From Bradyrhizobiaceae bacterium PARB1 (GTDB lineage: Bacteria; Pseudomonadota; Alphaproteobacteria; Rhizobiales; Xanthobacteraceae), in the NCBI GenBank assembly GCA_002256345.1, contig NKIY01000001.1:884194-948193 (forward strand): a stretch of 64,000 nt of DNA, given 5' to 3'. Both the position numbers and the translations under genes were made by a program. Under the pieces are notes generated by a model, which made no database searches, had not been told where the DNA came from, and saw only the letters and a list, made by a program, of their open reading frames with translations. Position 1 is the stretch's first letter. Each line of letters opens with the position of its first letter. Of this stretch, positions 32,410 through 40,104 are shown one piece after another.

Positions 32410-34285
32410 CGACCGTTTCGGCGCCGGCGACATCGCGTGGGTTTTCGTCGGAGATCTCCTCGACGTTCTGGATCAGGATGATCGGCGCGAACTGCGGCTC
32501 GCGATGACCAGCGAAGATTTTGGTGATCATGCGAAGCGCCGGACGCCGATTATCCTGGCCGCGGAGAATCTCAGGCTGGCGAACCATCATGCCGAGGCGC
32601 TCGCGCTGCGGATGCTGGCCGTCCGCTGTTGCGATGCCGACGAACTCGATGGGATCTACGACGCCATCGAGAAGCGTGCGCTCGCCTTCGTTTCGACCGT
32701 CCCGGTCGAGCAGAAGGACAGGGCGGACCGGATCGTCCGAGCGCTGGAAGTCTGGGAAGCGGCGGCGCTCGGCGCGTTCCCAGCGGACGAGCGGTCTTTG
32801 TTCGACAGGGTTGCCGAGCAGGGCGAGCGCCCAATCGATTTCAACATGAAGTTCGTGGACCCCGCCGTGGCCGCCGCCTTGCCGATGCCGCTTGAGCTGC
32901 TTCTGCTGAAGCGCTGGGACGACGCCATCGAGACCGCGTGGCAGCGGACGCAGCTTCTCGCGAGCGAGGGCGACGTGCTGATGATTGAGGCGCTTTTCCG
33001 CCAGCACGGCTACCCGTCCAGGGACGAATGGGCGTCGGCGATTGACATCGTGGTGCAGTCGCTGGATCAGCGCGGCTACGTCGAGCACGCCACCGCCTGG
33101 CGGATGCTGCGGGTCGACGCGCAAGACCCGTTCTCGGTGATGGCGATGCTGCCCCATCTCTATTGGCATCTCGACCGGGCAACGCTGGACGAGTCCACGA
33201 AAAGCGAGCTGCGACACAGGTTGCACTATTGGAATGAGATCGCGAACGGGAAATGGATCGACTCAGAGTTTTCGGTCTTCCGAATCGCCGGCGTCGAAGG
33301 CCCAAACCGCTCGAAGGAGCGGCAAGCCGCGGGCGGCGCGCCCAAGGGAATATGGGCGGCGGTCAATAAGGAGCCGGAGGAAGGCGTTGTCAGCGGCGAG
33401 ACCAAGCTGCTGCCGAGGGGCCTGCCGCCCGGCATCATCGTGATCCCGAAGGCAGGCGCGACGACGCTCCGACGCGATACGCATGGCGAATACCGAGACC
33501 TCGTCGGCCAGCATCTGTCGTTCGTGATGACGCCGAACCTGTCTGAGGTCCGAGCGGCGCTGCTGCGCGAGTATCCGCACGCGGTGCGCGAGATCGGTGT
33601 GCTGCTGCGCGACCTCAAGCAGGGGACGCCAGCCGTTATGAAGCCGATGCTGATCGTCGGCGAGCCCGGCGGCGGCAAGTCGCGCGTGGTCCGGCGGCTT
33701 GGCGAGGCCTTAGGTTTGTTCGTCTACCGCTACGATGCCAGCGCGGCCATGGACAACATGTTCGGAGGCGTCAGCAAGTCGTGGTCGAGCACCGTCCCCT
33801 CGGTGCCGACGCGTGCGCTTGCCATGGCGAAAAGTGCGAATGCCATCGTGATGGTAGACGAGATCGAGAAGGCTGGATCGTCACGGCACAACGGGAATTT
33901 GTGGCAGGCGATGGGGCCGTTTTTGGAACGCGAGACTTCGAGCCGATATCGCGACGTGTCGCTCGACTGCGAGGTGAACCTTGCACACGTCTCCACGATC
34001 GCGACGGCGAACTCGCTCGACGGTTTGCCAGCGTTCCTGCTCGACCGCTTTCGGATCATCCGCTGGCCGATGCCGACGCTCGCGCACCTGCCGCAGCTTG
34101 CAGCCGGCGTCCTGGCGGAGATCGAGCGCGAGACGGACGAGCAAGGATTCAATTTACCGCTGGATCCCGACGAGCTCGAAGCGATCGGCCGCCTCTGGGC
34201 GCGGCAGAAATTCAGCATGCGTCGCCTGCGACGGATGATCGAAGCCACGCTCGACGCGCGCGCAGCAACCGCACCGAGGCACTGA
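32363..34285 (+). CDS. AAA+ ATPase with Lon-like ATPase module and long helical N-terminus
   Basis: A 640-residue cytoplasmic protein. AGGAG precedes the ATG at 32363. Residues 1-300 are helical (repeat-like: ELADDRFGAGDIAWVFVGDL, ENLRLANHHAEALALRML, WDDAIETAWQRTQLLASEG) and probably bind a partner. The AAA+ domain covers about 380-625: Walker A GEPGGGKS (433-440), Walker B VMVDEIEKAG (Asp499, Glu500), sensor 1 STIATANSLDGLP, arginine finger LLDRFRIIRWP, sensor 2 SMRRLRRMIE. The sequence around these is nearest to the ATPase part of Lon, but no protease domain follows. It should act as a remodeller or loader. It heads a run of six genes that overlap by 1-8 bases, in an element with its own replication protein. 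Confidence 0.8.
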   Translation: MTNNRTLPVRLLELADDRFGAGDIAWVFVGDLLDVLDQDDRRELRLAMTSEDFGDHAKRRTPIILAAENLRLANHHAEALALRMLAVRCCDADELDGIYDAIEKRALAFVSTVPVEQKDRADRIVRALEVWEAAALGAFPADERSLFDRVAEQGERPIDFNMKFVDPAVAAALPMPLELLLLKRWDDAIETAWQRTQLLASEGDVLMIEALFRQHGYPSRDEWASAIDIVVQSLDQRGYVEHATAWRMLRVDAQDPFSVMAMLPHLYWHLDRATLDESTKSELRHRLHYWNEIANGKWIDSEFSVFRIAGVEGPNRSKERQAAGGAPKGIWAAVNKEPEEGVVSGETKLLPRGLPPGIIVIPKAGATTLRRDTHGEYRDLVGQHLSFVMTPNLSEVRAALLREYPHAVREIGVLLRDLKQGTPAVMKPMLIVGEPGGGKSRVVRRLGEALGLFVYRYDASAAMDNMFGGVSKSWSSTVPSVPTRALAMAKSANAIVMVDEIEKAGSSRHNGNLWQAMGPFLERETSSRYRDVSLDCEVNLAHVSTIATANSLDGLPAFLLDRFRIIRWPMPTLAHLPQLAAGVLAEIERETDEQGFNLPLDPDELEAIGRLWARQKFSMRRLRRMIEATLDARAATAPRH

Positions 34286-34572
34286 TGACCGAGCATTACA
34301 AAACGGAGGCCCTGGTGAACGCGCTGATGATGACCGGCGCCGGGCCGTCGGCGGAGGCGATCGCGGCGGCGCCGGAGCTGACGGACTGGCGGTATGAGGT
34401 GAACGAACTGACCGGCGTGATCGTGCTGACCGGGCGGAGCGAGGGGCACCCGTCGATCCCGAGCACTGAACTAATGTCGACGACGCGGGTCCGGTACGTC
34501 GAGCCCGAATTTGCGTTCGCCATTACCAGCAATCGCATCTATCGCCTCGGTCCGCGGAGGCCGCGGGGATGA
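34285..34572 (+). CDS. DUF6634-like protein
   Basis: A 95-residue protein whose ATG shares one base with the ATPase stop. It shows the pattern ALMMTGAGPSAEAIAAAPEL, TDWRYEVNELTGVIVLTGRS, EGHPSIPSTELMSTT and FAFAITSNRIYRLGP. The G-P-(T/S)-A-x-x-(L/I)-A-x-A-P-x-L-x-x-W ... G-H-P ... S-T-E-L ... S-x-x-Y-R-L-G order is that of DUF6634, found on rhizobial plasmids and islands. Function unknown. Confidence 0.65.
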   Translation: MTEHYKTEALVNALMMTGAGPSAEAIAAAPELTDWRYEVNELTGVIVLTGRSEGHPSIPSTELMSTTRVRYVEPEFAFAITSNRIYRLGPRRPRG

Positions 34573-34850
34573 GGGCCGGCATCGAGGCATTGATCGAGAA
34601 GCTGCAGCGCGGCTGGAATCCGGACGCGAGGCAAATCTATGTCCCGCAGCAGGACGTGCTGGACTGGTCTTGGTGGCCGAACTCGGAGGCGCAGACTCTG
34701 TTCGTGCGCGGCGTCGATCTCGACGGCGGGATGGTGCTGCATGAAGTCCTGTGGATCGACCGGCACCTGGAATGGGCAGTCGCGCCGTCCGCTTTTCTCT
34801 GGCTTTACGACCCTGAAGAGTCGCAAAAGGTGAGGTATCTCGGTGGCTGA
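34569..34850 (+). CDS. 93-residue hypothetical protein
   Basis: Starts with ATGA overlap to the previous gene. Sequence RAGIEALIEKLQRGWNPDAR, VPQQDVLDWSWWPNSEAQTL, VRGVDLDGGMVLHEVLWIDR and EWAVAPSAFLWLYDPEE. Mixed alpha/beta, Trp-rich, soluble. No known family. Its place inside the overlapping run implies a stoichiometric partner of the neighbours. Confidence 0.6.
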   Translation: MRAGIEALIEKLQRGWNPDARQIYVPQQDVLDWSWWPNSEAQTLFVRGVDLDGGMVLHEVLWIDRHLEWAVAPSAFLWLYDPEESQKVRYLGG

Positions 34851-35106
34851 ATTCGAACGACCATTCGGCGGCTTGCTGCATGCGGCGGAAGAAAAGGTGA
34901 AGCTGCAGGTGGCAATCGACATGATCTCGCGTGTTGTTGAAGCGCGCTTTCCGGAGCGAGGCATCGTCAATCACCTGGTCGCAATGAAGCTGCACGCGGC
35001 CATGAATGAGCTTCTGACAAAGGCGACGTTGGCCAAGACATTCGAGGAAATCTTCGACCTAACGGCAGCTAAGCCGCCTTCACGTAACAAGCGGAAACGA
35101 AAGTGA
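34843..35106 (+). CDS. 87-residue hypothetical protein
   Basis: GTG start, eight bases inside the previous gene, with GAGG upstream. Sequence AEFERPFGGLLHAAEEKVKL, QVAIDMISRVVEARFPERGI, VNHLVAMKLHAAMNELLTKA and a basic tail (PPSRNKRKRK). All helical, probably an oligomerising or nucleic-acid-contacting protein. Unknown function. Confidence 0.6.
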   Translation: MAEFERPFGGLLHAAEEKVKLQVAIDMISRVVEARFPERGIVNHLVAMKLHAAMNELLTKATLAKTFEEIFDLTAAKPPSRNKRKRK

Positions 35107-35660
35107 AGACGTGGGCTGACGTCGATCGTGCTGTCTCGATCGCGCTGCGCGAGATCGGTTTCGTCTTGCGCGCCGCCGACCGGCCCGTCCCGGCGGACGA
35201 GTTCGATGCATGGAAGCGGACGGCTGCCATGGTATTCGGGCTCAATCGATCGTTCCGACTTCTGCAGGACGCCATGCTCGCGATCGCCGAGATCACCGGC
35301 GTAGACGGCTGGGGCGACGCGGACGTCGAGATCGATATGGACTGCCTGTTCGAAGCCGAGGTCCGGCTGCCGAAAGCCGTCGATGCCGCGCGCCGTCTCC
35401 AGGTCTCGGTGCCTGAGAAGGTCGCGTACCACAAGTCGAGATGGGACCAGGACCGGGTGCGTCTGGATCGCACGTATGCGATGGCGCGCGCCGCGCTTGA
35501 AGGGCGCGATGAGGATTGCATCGATGGCGAGGTAGTGATGCTGTGGCGGGTCCTGGGACTGCCGCCGAAGCCGGTAACGCGGTGGCAGCGCGTGAAGCGC
35601 TGGTTCTCGCATCGGCGGTGGCGGGTCTATTTCTGGTGGAAGCATAGGAGAGATCGGTGA
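35103..35660 (+). CDS. 185-residue hypothetical protein with basic aromatic tail
   Basis: GTG start overlapping the previous stop (GTGA). Sequence KTWADVDRAVSIALREIGFV, then KRTAAMVFGLNRSFRLLQDA, MLAIAEITGVDGWGDADVEI. The C-terminal 30 residues (RWQRVKRWFSHRRWRVYFWW, KHRRDR) are strikingly basic and Trp-rich, which suggests membrane-surface or nucleic acid binding. No family known. Intact. Confidence 0.6.
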   Translation: MKTWADVDRAVSIALREIGFVLRAADRPVPADEFDAWKRTAAMVFGLNRSFRLLQDAMLAIAEITGVDGWGDADVEIDMDCLFEAEVRLPKAVDAARRLQVSVPEKVAYHKSRWDQDRVRLDRTYAMARAALEGRDEDCIDGEVVMLWRVLGLPPKPVTRWQRVKRWFSHRRWRVYFWWKHRRDR

Positions 35661-36145
35661 GGACATTCGTGATCGCCGAAATCGGTGGAGACCATCGCAC
35701 GCGAACGTTGCAGTATGATGGGATCCGCCTGATCATTGGCGATGCCGGCAACGACTACGCATTGCATCAGTCGCAGCCGCGACTGGACGTGGAGACGGCC
35801 ACACCGTGGGAGATACTCTCCCTCGTTACGCCGGTTGTCGCGATGGAGGTGAACAGGCGAATTGCCCTCGACGAATTGGCCCAGCGCTGCCGCAAAGGAT
35901 GGAAGGCGACGCCTGGTGAGATACCCTCAAAAGTTCACCAAAGAACCCTGAGCAACGCGAAGCTCGCTGTCGATGGGCTCGCGTATCCGGATGATATGGA
36001 CGGACTTTATTATCTGCCGGCGACCCGCATCATGGGTATAGCGACCGACGGCGGGCGAGGGTGGACCGGCGAGATACTCTGGATCGCCGCCGATCAAAGT
36101 TACGCGGTCTGCGACAACGGATTTTACTGGCTGCCGTCGACATGA
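35657..36145 (+). CDS. 162-residue hypothetical protein, last gene of the overlapping run
   Basis: GTG start overlapping the previous stop by four bases. Sequence RTFVIAEIGGDHRTRTLQYD, GIRLIIGDAGNDYALHQSQP, PWEILSLVTPVVAMEVNRRI and later TRIMGIATDGGRGWTGEILW, YAVCDNGFYWLPS. Beta-rich and soluble. No known domain. A large inverted repeat follows two bases after its stop and may end the operon. Confidence 0.6.
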   Translation: MRTFVIAEIGGDHRTRTLQYDGIRLIIGDAGNDYALHQSQPRLDVETATPWEILSLVTPVVAMEVNRRIALDELAQRCRKGWKATPGEIPSKVHQRTLSNAKLAVDGLAYPDDMDGLYYLPATRIMGIATDGGRGWTGEILWIAADQSYAVCDNGFYWLPST

Positions 36146-36146
36146 A

Positions 36147-36212
36147 GTCGCCGAGTGGCGACATTCAACGGCGATCAATCTCTTGGCCCACAAAATGTCG
36201 CCGCTCGGCAAC
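36147..36212. repeat. 19-base inverted repeat whose arms are themselves hairpins
   Basis: GTCGCCGAGTGGCGACATT at 36147-36165 and AATGTCGCCGCTCGGCAAC at 36194-36212 are inverted with two mismatches. Each arm also folds on itself (GTCGCC-GAGT-GGCGAC). It starts right after the stop of the 35657 gene, so it could act as a terminator, a protein binding site or a transfer/replication site. Confidence 0.6.
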
Positions 36213-36423
36213 ATGGAAATACGTAGTAGATGTGAAGCTAACTACACTTAGCTGCCCTATGGAAAATATTGTTCGCGATCGAGTCCTTGAGGTGTTGACG
36301 CATTCAGAGAGTGGCCTGATGATTCGCGTCGCAGGCGACGTTTAAGAAGCCGGGATACGAACGTCGTGAGCGCAGCACGCGCGAGAGCCAAGCCTGCCCC
36401 CGCACTTTTTCGGAGAAGATGAA

Positions 36424-36807
36424 GTGACATCCAAGCGCTCGCCTCATTGCCCGTCGTGCGGAGCCGAAGCCGGTTTCACTGTCGCATACTCTCCCTATCG
36501 AAGCCGCGGAAACCTTGATGGCGTCGTCATCCGCGAGGTCACCTTTTCTTGCTCGCACAAGAACGATTGTCGCGACGCGAATCTTAGGGTCGCGTGCAAT
36601 TTCACGTTCGATCACAAGGCCGGCACGATCACCCTCTTGGTCGAGGGAAACGAGAGTTGGTTCGAAAACAGGTATGCGCGTCGCGCTGCGGGAGAGCGCG
36701 TCGAAGACCATGCGCCATGGACGTCCGGCGTTTTGCCGAAGGTCGGCGACACCGTGATCATGTTCGGCGAGCCGAAAGTCGTTAAATCCGTAACGGTGGC
36801 TGGCTGA
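36424..36807 (+). CDS. Zinc-ribbon-containing hypothetical protein
   Basis: GTG start after GGAGAAGATGAA. A 127-residue protein: HCPSCGAEAGF (CxxC), then SCSHKNDC with two more Cys after a strand VVIREVTFS, giving one zinc ribbon. The C-terminal half is a beta domain (TITLLVEGNESWFENRYARR, VGDTVIMFGEPKVVKSVTV). Function unknown. Start of the second gene group of the block; the next gene overlaps by one base. Confidence 0.55.
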   Translation: MTSKRSPHCPSCGAEAGFTVAYSPYRSRGNLDGVVIREVTFSCSHKNDCRDANLRVACNFTFDHKAGTITLLVEGNESWFENRYARRAAGERVEDHAPWTSGVLPKVGDTVIMFGEPKVVKSVTVAG

Positions 36808-37274
36808 TGTCTCGCTCCGACATGACTGCTTCCGACAACCGCATTCTGGCTGCGATGGCGGCAGGGTGTCGGGCGACCGAATGCTTTTCGAGCGGCGACA
36901 AAGAGAGATCGTGGTGGGCCTTCTTCGTCGTTCATCCGGACCGCCGCCGTCGGAATCATGGCACCCCAGCGTTCGATAGATTGATAGAAGCTGGCGCAAT
37001 CAAGGTCGGCCGGCGCGTCGCAGATTGGGACGGCCTGAGCAGTCAGCGCCACAAGCTGCTGCTGCTGACCGAGGTCGGAGCCGAGCGTGCATCCACCGTC
37101 CGCGACTTCGATGTCGATCAGCACTTCGCCGGCAAGCGGGTCTGGATGCCGACTGACGAGCATCGGGCCAGCGCATACTATGCGCAGCGCGATCTCGAAA
37201 AGGAACAGATACTCGAAGCGATGGAACGCCTCGGGTACCGGATTCCTCACCCCGATCTTGACCTCCCGTTTTAG
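36807..37274 (+). CDS. 155-residue hypothetical protein
   Basis: ATG shares one base with the stop of the zinc-ribbon gene. Sequence SRSDMTASDNRILAAMAAGC, RSWWAFFVVHPDRRRRNHGT, FDRLIEAGAIKVGRRVADWD. The central part looks like a winged helix (LIEAGAIKV ... HKLLLLTEVGAE), so a DNA-binding role is possible, but it is not proven. Confidence 0.5.
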   Translation: MSRSDMTASDNRILAAMAAGCRATECFSSGDKERSWWAFFVVHPDRRRRNHGTPAFDRLIEAGAIKVGRRVADWDGLSSQRHKLLLLTEVGAERASTVRDFDVDQHFAGKRVWMPTDEHRASAYYAQRDLEKEQILEAMERLGYRIPHPDLDLPF

Positions 37275-37282
37275 GAACGATG

Positions 37283-37657
37283 ATGTCCGAACTGTCCCGC
37301 CGCGATCTCATCGCCGGAGCCGCCGCCACTGTGGCGGTCGCCGTTATGCCTGCGACTGTGCTCGCCGCGGTCGAGCCTCCGCTCGATTCCTACGACTGGA
37401 TGCTGCAGCAGATCGCCCGCGAGGCGCGGCGGCCTTTTCCGCCCGCGCCTTGGGTCGACCGGCAGACGTTCTGCGACGGCGAGTGTCACTGGACTTTTTA
37501 CAAGGCCCGCCTGGAGTGGGTTGGCATCAGGTATGCGACGCTTACGGACGCCGACTTCGCGGATATGGAGAAGCCGTTGCCACCGTCTCCTGACGACTAC
37601 AGCCTCGCCGACCTTGATGACGATGGGATACTGACGCGACCAAAGGCGGAGGAATGA
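37283..37657 (+). CDS. Hypothetical protein with Tat-like signal peptide
   Basis: The protein begins SELSRRDLIAGAAATVAVAV, MPATVLAA, which has a twin-arginine motif (SRRDLI), a hydrophobic stretch and an Ala-x-Ala site. Export by Tat is likely. The mature part (about 95 residues) has DSYDWMLQQIAREARRP, two Cys in FCDGECHW and an acidic tail. No family known. An exported protein inside a mobile block of cytoplasmic proteins is unusual. An ATG three bases earlier (37280) is also possible. Confidence 0.55.
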   Translation: MSELSRRDLIAGAAATVAVAVMPATVLAAVEPPLDSYDWMLQQIAREARRPFPPAPWVDRQTFCDGECHWTFYKARLEWVGIRYATLTDADFADMEKPLPPSPDDYSLADLDDDGILTRPKAEE

Positions 37658-37800
37658 TGCCCGCCCACCAGTGGCACCTCTCGTTCGACCGCGTGATTTG
37701 CCGCGCGTGCGGCGCTCGGTTCTCGGACGGGGACGGGATGGCTTGCAAGGGCACCGGGAAGGTGAGGCCGCGGGCCACGGCCGTCAGACCGGTGGCGGAA
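37657..37800 (+). pseudogene. 5' fragment of a small Cys-containing protein (tentative)
   Basis: An ATG overlapping the previous stop gives PAHQWHLSFDRVICRACGAR then FSDGDGMACKGTGKVRP, which looks coding (CxxC and a third Cys). The frame stays open to 38352, but beyond about 37800 it covers the methyltransferase tail in another frame and looks like noise. A deletion may have fused this start to foreign DNA. Confidence 0.35.
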
Positions 37801-37837
37801 CTCGGACGCGTGATTACTGTATGTTCACAAGTGGTCC

Positions 37838-38023
37838 CGCTTGATCTCGTCGCGGGAGACCGCGCGATTGATGGGACTTCCGGACACCTACCGGTTGCCG
37901 CCGAACTACAACGAGGCGTACCATCTAACAGGGGACGGAGTCGTCGTCCCCGTGGTGCGCCACCTGGCCGAGAACATCTTCGAACCGATCTTGGCTCCCT
38001 TCCGAGTGCGCGCCGCAGCCTAA
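37838..38023 (+). pseudogene. C-terminal remnant of a DNA (cytosine-5)-methyltransferase
   Basis: The frame reads LISSRETARLMGLPDTYRLP, then NYNEAYHLTGDGVVVPVVRH and LAENIFEPIL. This is the conserved end of C5 methyltransferases (motifs IX-X: R-E-x-A-R-L-x-G-x-P-D-x-Y and G-x-G-V-x-x-P-V). The first about 300 residues with the Pro-Cys catalytic loop and target recognition domain are absent. It is a relic of a modification gene carried by the element. Confidence 0.75.
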
Positions 38024-38196
38024 GCTGGGGTCCAATGTCTGCGCCTATCATCCCGTGCGAGAAGAACGCCGATCGCGAACGAAGTCCTATGCGACATCGC
38101 TCGACGACGCCAAGGCCGCGTTCAAGGACCGATGGGAGCGTCTGCTGCAGCAGGGCGGCGTGCCGGCGCATCTACGCTGAGCCGGCAGAGTGCCGG

Positions 38197-38403
38197 TTAG
38201 TTGGCTCGGTTCTCGAGTTGCCGGATCGCCGCTTTGGCTTGCCTGGTTCCGACCAACGAAAGGCCGAGCTGCCGCGCCATCTTCCGCACGGAGCCGGTTT
38301 TCCTGTTCAGCGCGGCCGCCGCGCGAACTACCGATGCGCCTTCGCTCGATAGTTTCCGCAGCCGCTCGATGTCGGCCTCGGTCCAGCTACGACTGTTCGT
38401 CAT
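38197..38403 (-). CDS. Small GcrA/SANT-like HTH protein
   Basis: A 68-residue protein: TNSRSWTEADIERLRKLSSE, GASVVRAAAALNRKTGSVRK, MARQLGLSLVGTRQAKAAIR. The W-T-E-x-D ... A-A-x-L-N-R-x-x-x-S-V-R-K-x-A-R-x-L-G pattern is that of GcrA-like DNA-binding proteins in rhizobia. Paralogue of the broken gene at 10853-11105. Probably a small regulator. Confidence 0.7.
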   Translation of the reverse strand: MTNSRSWTEADIERLRKLSSEGASVVRAAAALNRKTGSVRKMARQLGLSLVGTRQAKAAIRQLENRAN

Positions 38404-38413
38404 GTCTATTCCG

Positions 38414-38602
38414 CTACTTCGGTGGCTGCAGGGCCGGCGAGTTCGCCCACTTTTCTATCTTGGCGAAGAGCTCTTCCTGCAACGCCAGCTCGTCGTGCCG
38501 GTCGCGTTCGGCAGGTGCGACCTTGCTCGCGCCGCCAGCATCTGCTTCGATCTTGCGGAGCGGCTTCTCGGATCGTGCAATATGGTTTCGACGCTCAAAC
38601 AT
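38414..38602 (-). CDS. 62-residue hypothetical protein
   Basis: Sequence FERRNHIARSEKPLRKIEAD, then ERDRHDELALQEELFAKIEK and WANSPALQPPK. Charged, helical and soluble. It lies 11 bases upstream of the HTH gene on the same strand, so both may be one transcript. Unknown function. Confidence 0.5.
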   Translation of the reverse strand: MFERRNHIARSEKPLRKIEADAGGASKVAPAERDRHDELALQEELFAKIEKWANSPALQPPK

Positions 38603-38772
38603 TCACAGCGCCTCTCTGTCGGATGAAATCTGGAGGGCGGGCGAAATTTAGCGGGTCATCAGGGACGACCGCTGACGCATCGGACACCTGCGCGGGAGCG
38701 GAGTCCAGCGATCTTTTATTTCTTATTTCTGGAACATATCGCCCGCGAGCGCTTCTCGCTGTCGAGGTGCGG

Positions 38773-38946
38773 ATGTTTCGATGGCTATTCGGCAAGTTGA
38801 CCGATTCGGAAGGGGATGAGACGGTATCTGTCGCACCTCTCGAATCCTTGGTGGACCGCTCGGCGCTGGCGGATTTCGTCCGGCTTCTCCGCAAGGCGGA
38901 AACCGATGAGACGGATGATGGCAAGGAATCGCCGTCTCTGGAATAA
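38773..38946 (+). CDS. 57-residue acidic hypothetical protein (tentative)
   Basis: ATG at 38773 gives FRWLFGKLTDSEGDETVSVA, PLESLVDRSALADFVRLLRK and AETDETDDGKESPSLE. Amphipathic start and acidic tail. Its stop touches the stop of the opposite gene. Only moderate support. Confidence 0.4.
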   Translation: MFRWLFGKLTDSEGDETVSVAPLESLVDRSALADFVRLLRKAETDETDDGKESPSLE

Positions 38947-39111
38947 TCACTCCGGCGGGCCGTCCGTCTCCGCGGCTTCCGCCTTCGCAAGCTGGCTCTC
39001 GATCTCCGCGACGAGCATGGTCAACCTGCCCTTGGTGAGCGGATCGATGGGTTCGGCAACCATGCGCCACGCCTGCTCCAGGCGCCGGTAGAGCTCTTTC
39101 TTGTCTTCCAC
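38947..39111 (-). CDS. 54-residue hypothetical protein
   Basis: GTG start at 39111. Sequence EDKKELYRRLEQAWRMVAEP, IDPLTKGRLTMLVAEIESQL and AKAEAAETDGPPE. Two helices with an acidic end; similar short proteins are seen in Bradyrhizobium. Function unknown. Confidence 0.55.
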   Translation of the reverse strand: MEDKKELYRRLEQAWRMVAEPIDPLTKGRLTMLVAEIESQLAKAEAAETDGPPE

Positions 39112-39178
39112 GCTGCCATCTTTCTACACGTCTCGGACTCTCTACGTGGACAGGGTCGCATCGTTCGATCTGCAGCCA

Positions 39179-39361
39179 TTATTCTTTCGCAGGAGCGTGA
39201 ATCACGCCGACCTTTCTCGCCAGGTGCCAAAGTTCGATATCGTGGCCGTCGAGCAGCGCATGCGCGGCTCGCAACGCCTCCGCGTCGTCGACTGCATCGA
39301 TCGGCTTGAAATCCATGAAGCGTCCGTCTGGACCGACGATGTAGGCTCGGTAGTCGGGCAT
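39179..39361 (-). CDS. 60-residue hypothetical protein
   Basis: Sequence PDYRAYIVGPDGRFMDFKPI, DAVDDAEALRAAHALLDGHD and IELWHLARKVGVI. The YRAYIVGPDG(R/H)F ... D-A-E-A-x-x-A-A ... G-H-D-I-E-L-W pattern is a widespread small family in Bradyrhizobium, often in many copies per genome. Role unknown. Confidence 0.7.
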   Translation of the reverse strand: MPDYRAYIVGPDGRFMDFKPIDAVDDAEALRAAHALLDGHDIELWHLARKVGVIHAPAKE

Positions 39362-39455
39362 CGGCGCCCCTTTCCGGCTGTGCCGTTTTGCTCACGGATA
39401 ACGTCCAGCGGTTCCGATCCGCCATGCAGCCGGCGCAGTTTCGCATTCGGGAACC

Positions 39456-39896
39456 CTAAGCGCTGCGCCATTCCGGCCAGCACCCATCGTCATCGCGGTT
39501 GCCCGTCCGCGACTGGCAGCCGCCCTCAAGTAGGGTCTTCCCGACCTCCTTCCAGACAGCATGCTCGCCGTAGAGGCGCAGCGCGTCGGCCGTCTGGATC
39601 TCGACGATCCGGAAGCAGCGGAGGCACTCGACGCGCAGCACCGGCCGCGGGATCTCTGACAGCCGCCGGTTCTGAATTGGGATGCCCGGCCTGGCGCGAG
39701 CCCGAGGGTCGCTCAGGATGGCGTCCCAGTAAGCGTCGGGCATGGGGTCGGCCGGGCCGATGGCGTCCGTAGTATGTACACCATCGCTAACTCTCTGATT
39801 TTGCTGAGCGGCCCGCTGCATGTTGCGCGCAGTGTCCTCGGCACGGGTTTGCTTCTCGGTGGGGAATCTCCAGTCGGCCACACGTCGTCCAGCCAT
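39456..39896 (-). CDS. Cys-containing hypothetical protein
   Basis: A 146-residue protein with PVLRVECLRCFRIVEIQTAD then YGEHAVWKEVGKTLLEGGCQ and DDDGCWPEW. The four conserved Cys (two as CLRC) may bind zinc. The first half is polar and variable. This family is typical of Bradyrhizobium islands. Function unknown. Confidence 0.65.
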   Translation of the reverse strand: MAGRRVADWRFPTEKQTRAEDTARNMQRAAQQNQRVSDGVHTTDAIGPADPMPDAYWDAILSDPRARARPGIPIQNRRLSEIPRPVLRVECLRCFRIVEIQTADALRLYGEHAVWKEVGKTLLEGGCQSRTGNRDDDGCWPEWRSA

Positions 39897-40104
39897 GTCA
39901 TCCCTCCAACTTAGGCCATCTCAAGCGATTGAGACGGCAAAGGATTCGCCGGAATACGTGGAAACATAGGCCGCAGTCCGCGCCGTCTCTAATAAGAACA
40001 ATTAGAGAACGGATCGCGGAGGAGTCAACGAGGAACTCTTGACGGATCGGTCGAAACCGCCGCCAACCTTGAATCGTCCAACGATTCAAGCGAGCGGCCA
40101 TCCA

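Noticed and set aside
32393-33305. Long minus-strand frames under the AAA+ ATPase gene
   Set aside because: Shadows of the plus-strand gene, whose Walker and sensor motifs are unmistakable.
27785-36255. Shared TTAGCTGCCC on both sides of the replication block
   Set aside because: Ten bases only, no extended similarity around them; chance match.
28209-36340. Identical 15-base palindrome GCGTCGCAGGCGACG at 28209 and 36326, flanking the replication block
   Set aside because: In a GC-rich 64-kb window a few identical 15-mers are expected by chance, and its self-complementarity is only a simple hairpin; not enough to call attachment sites.
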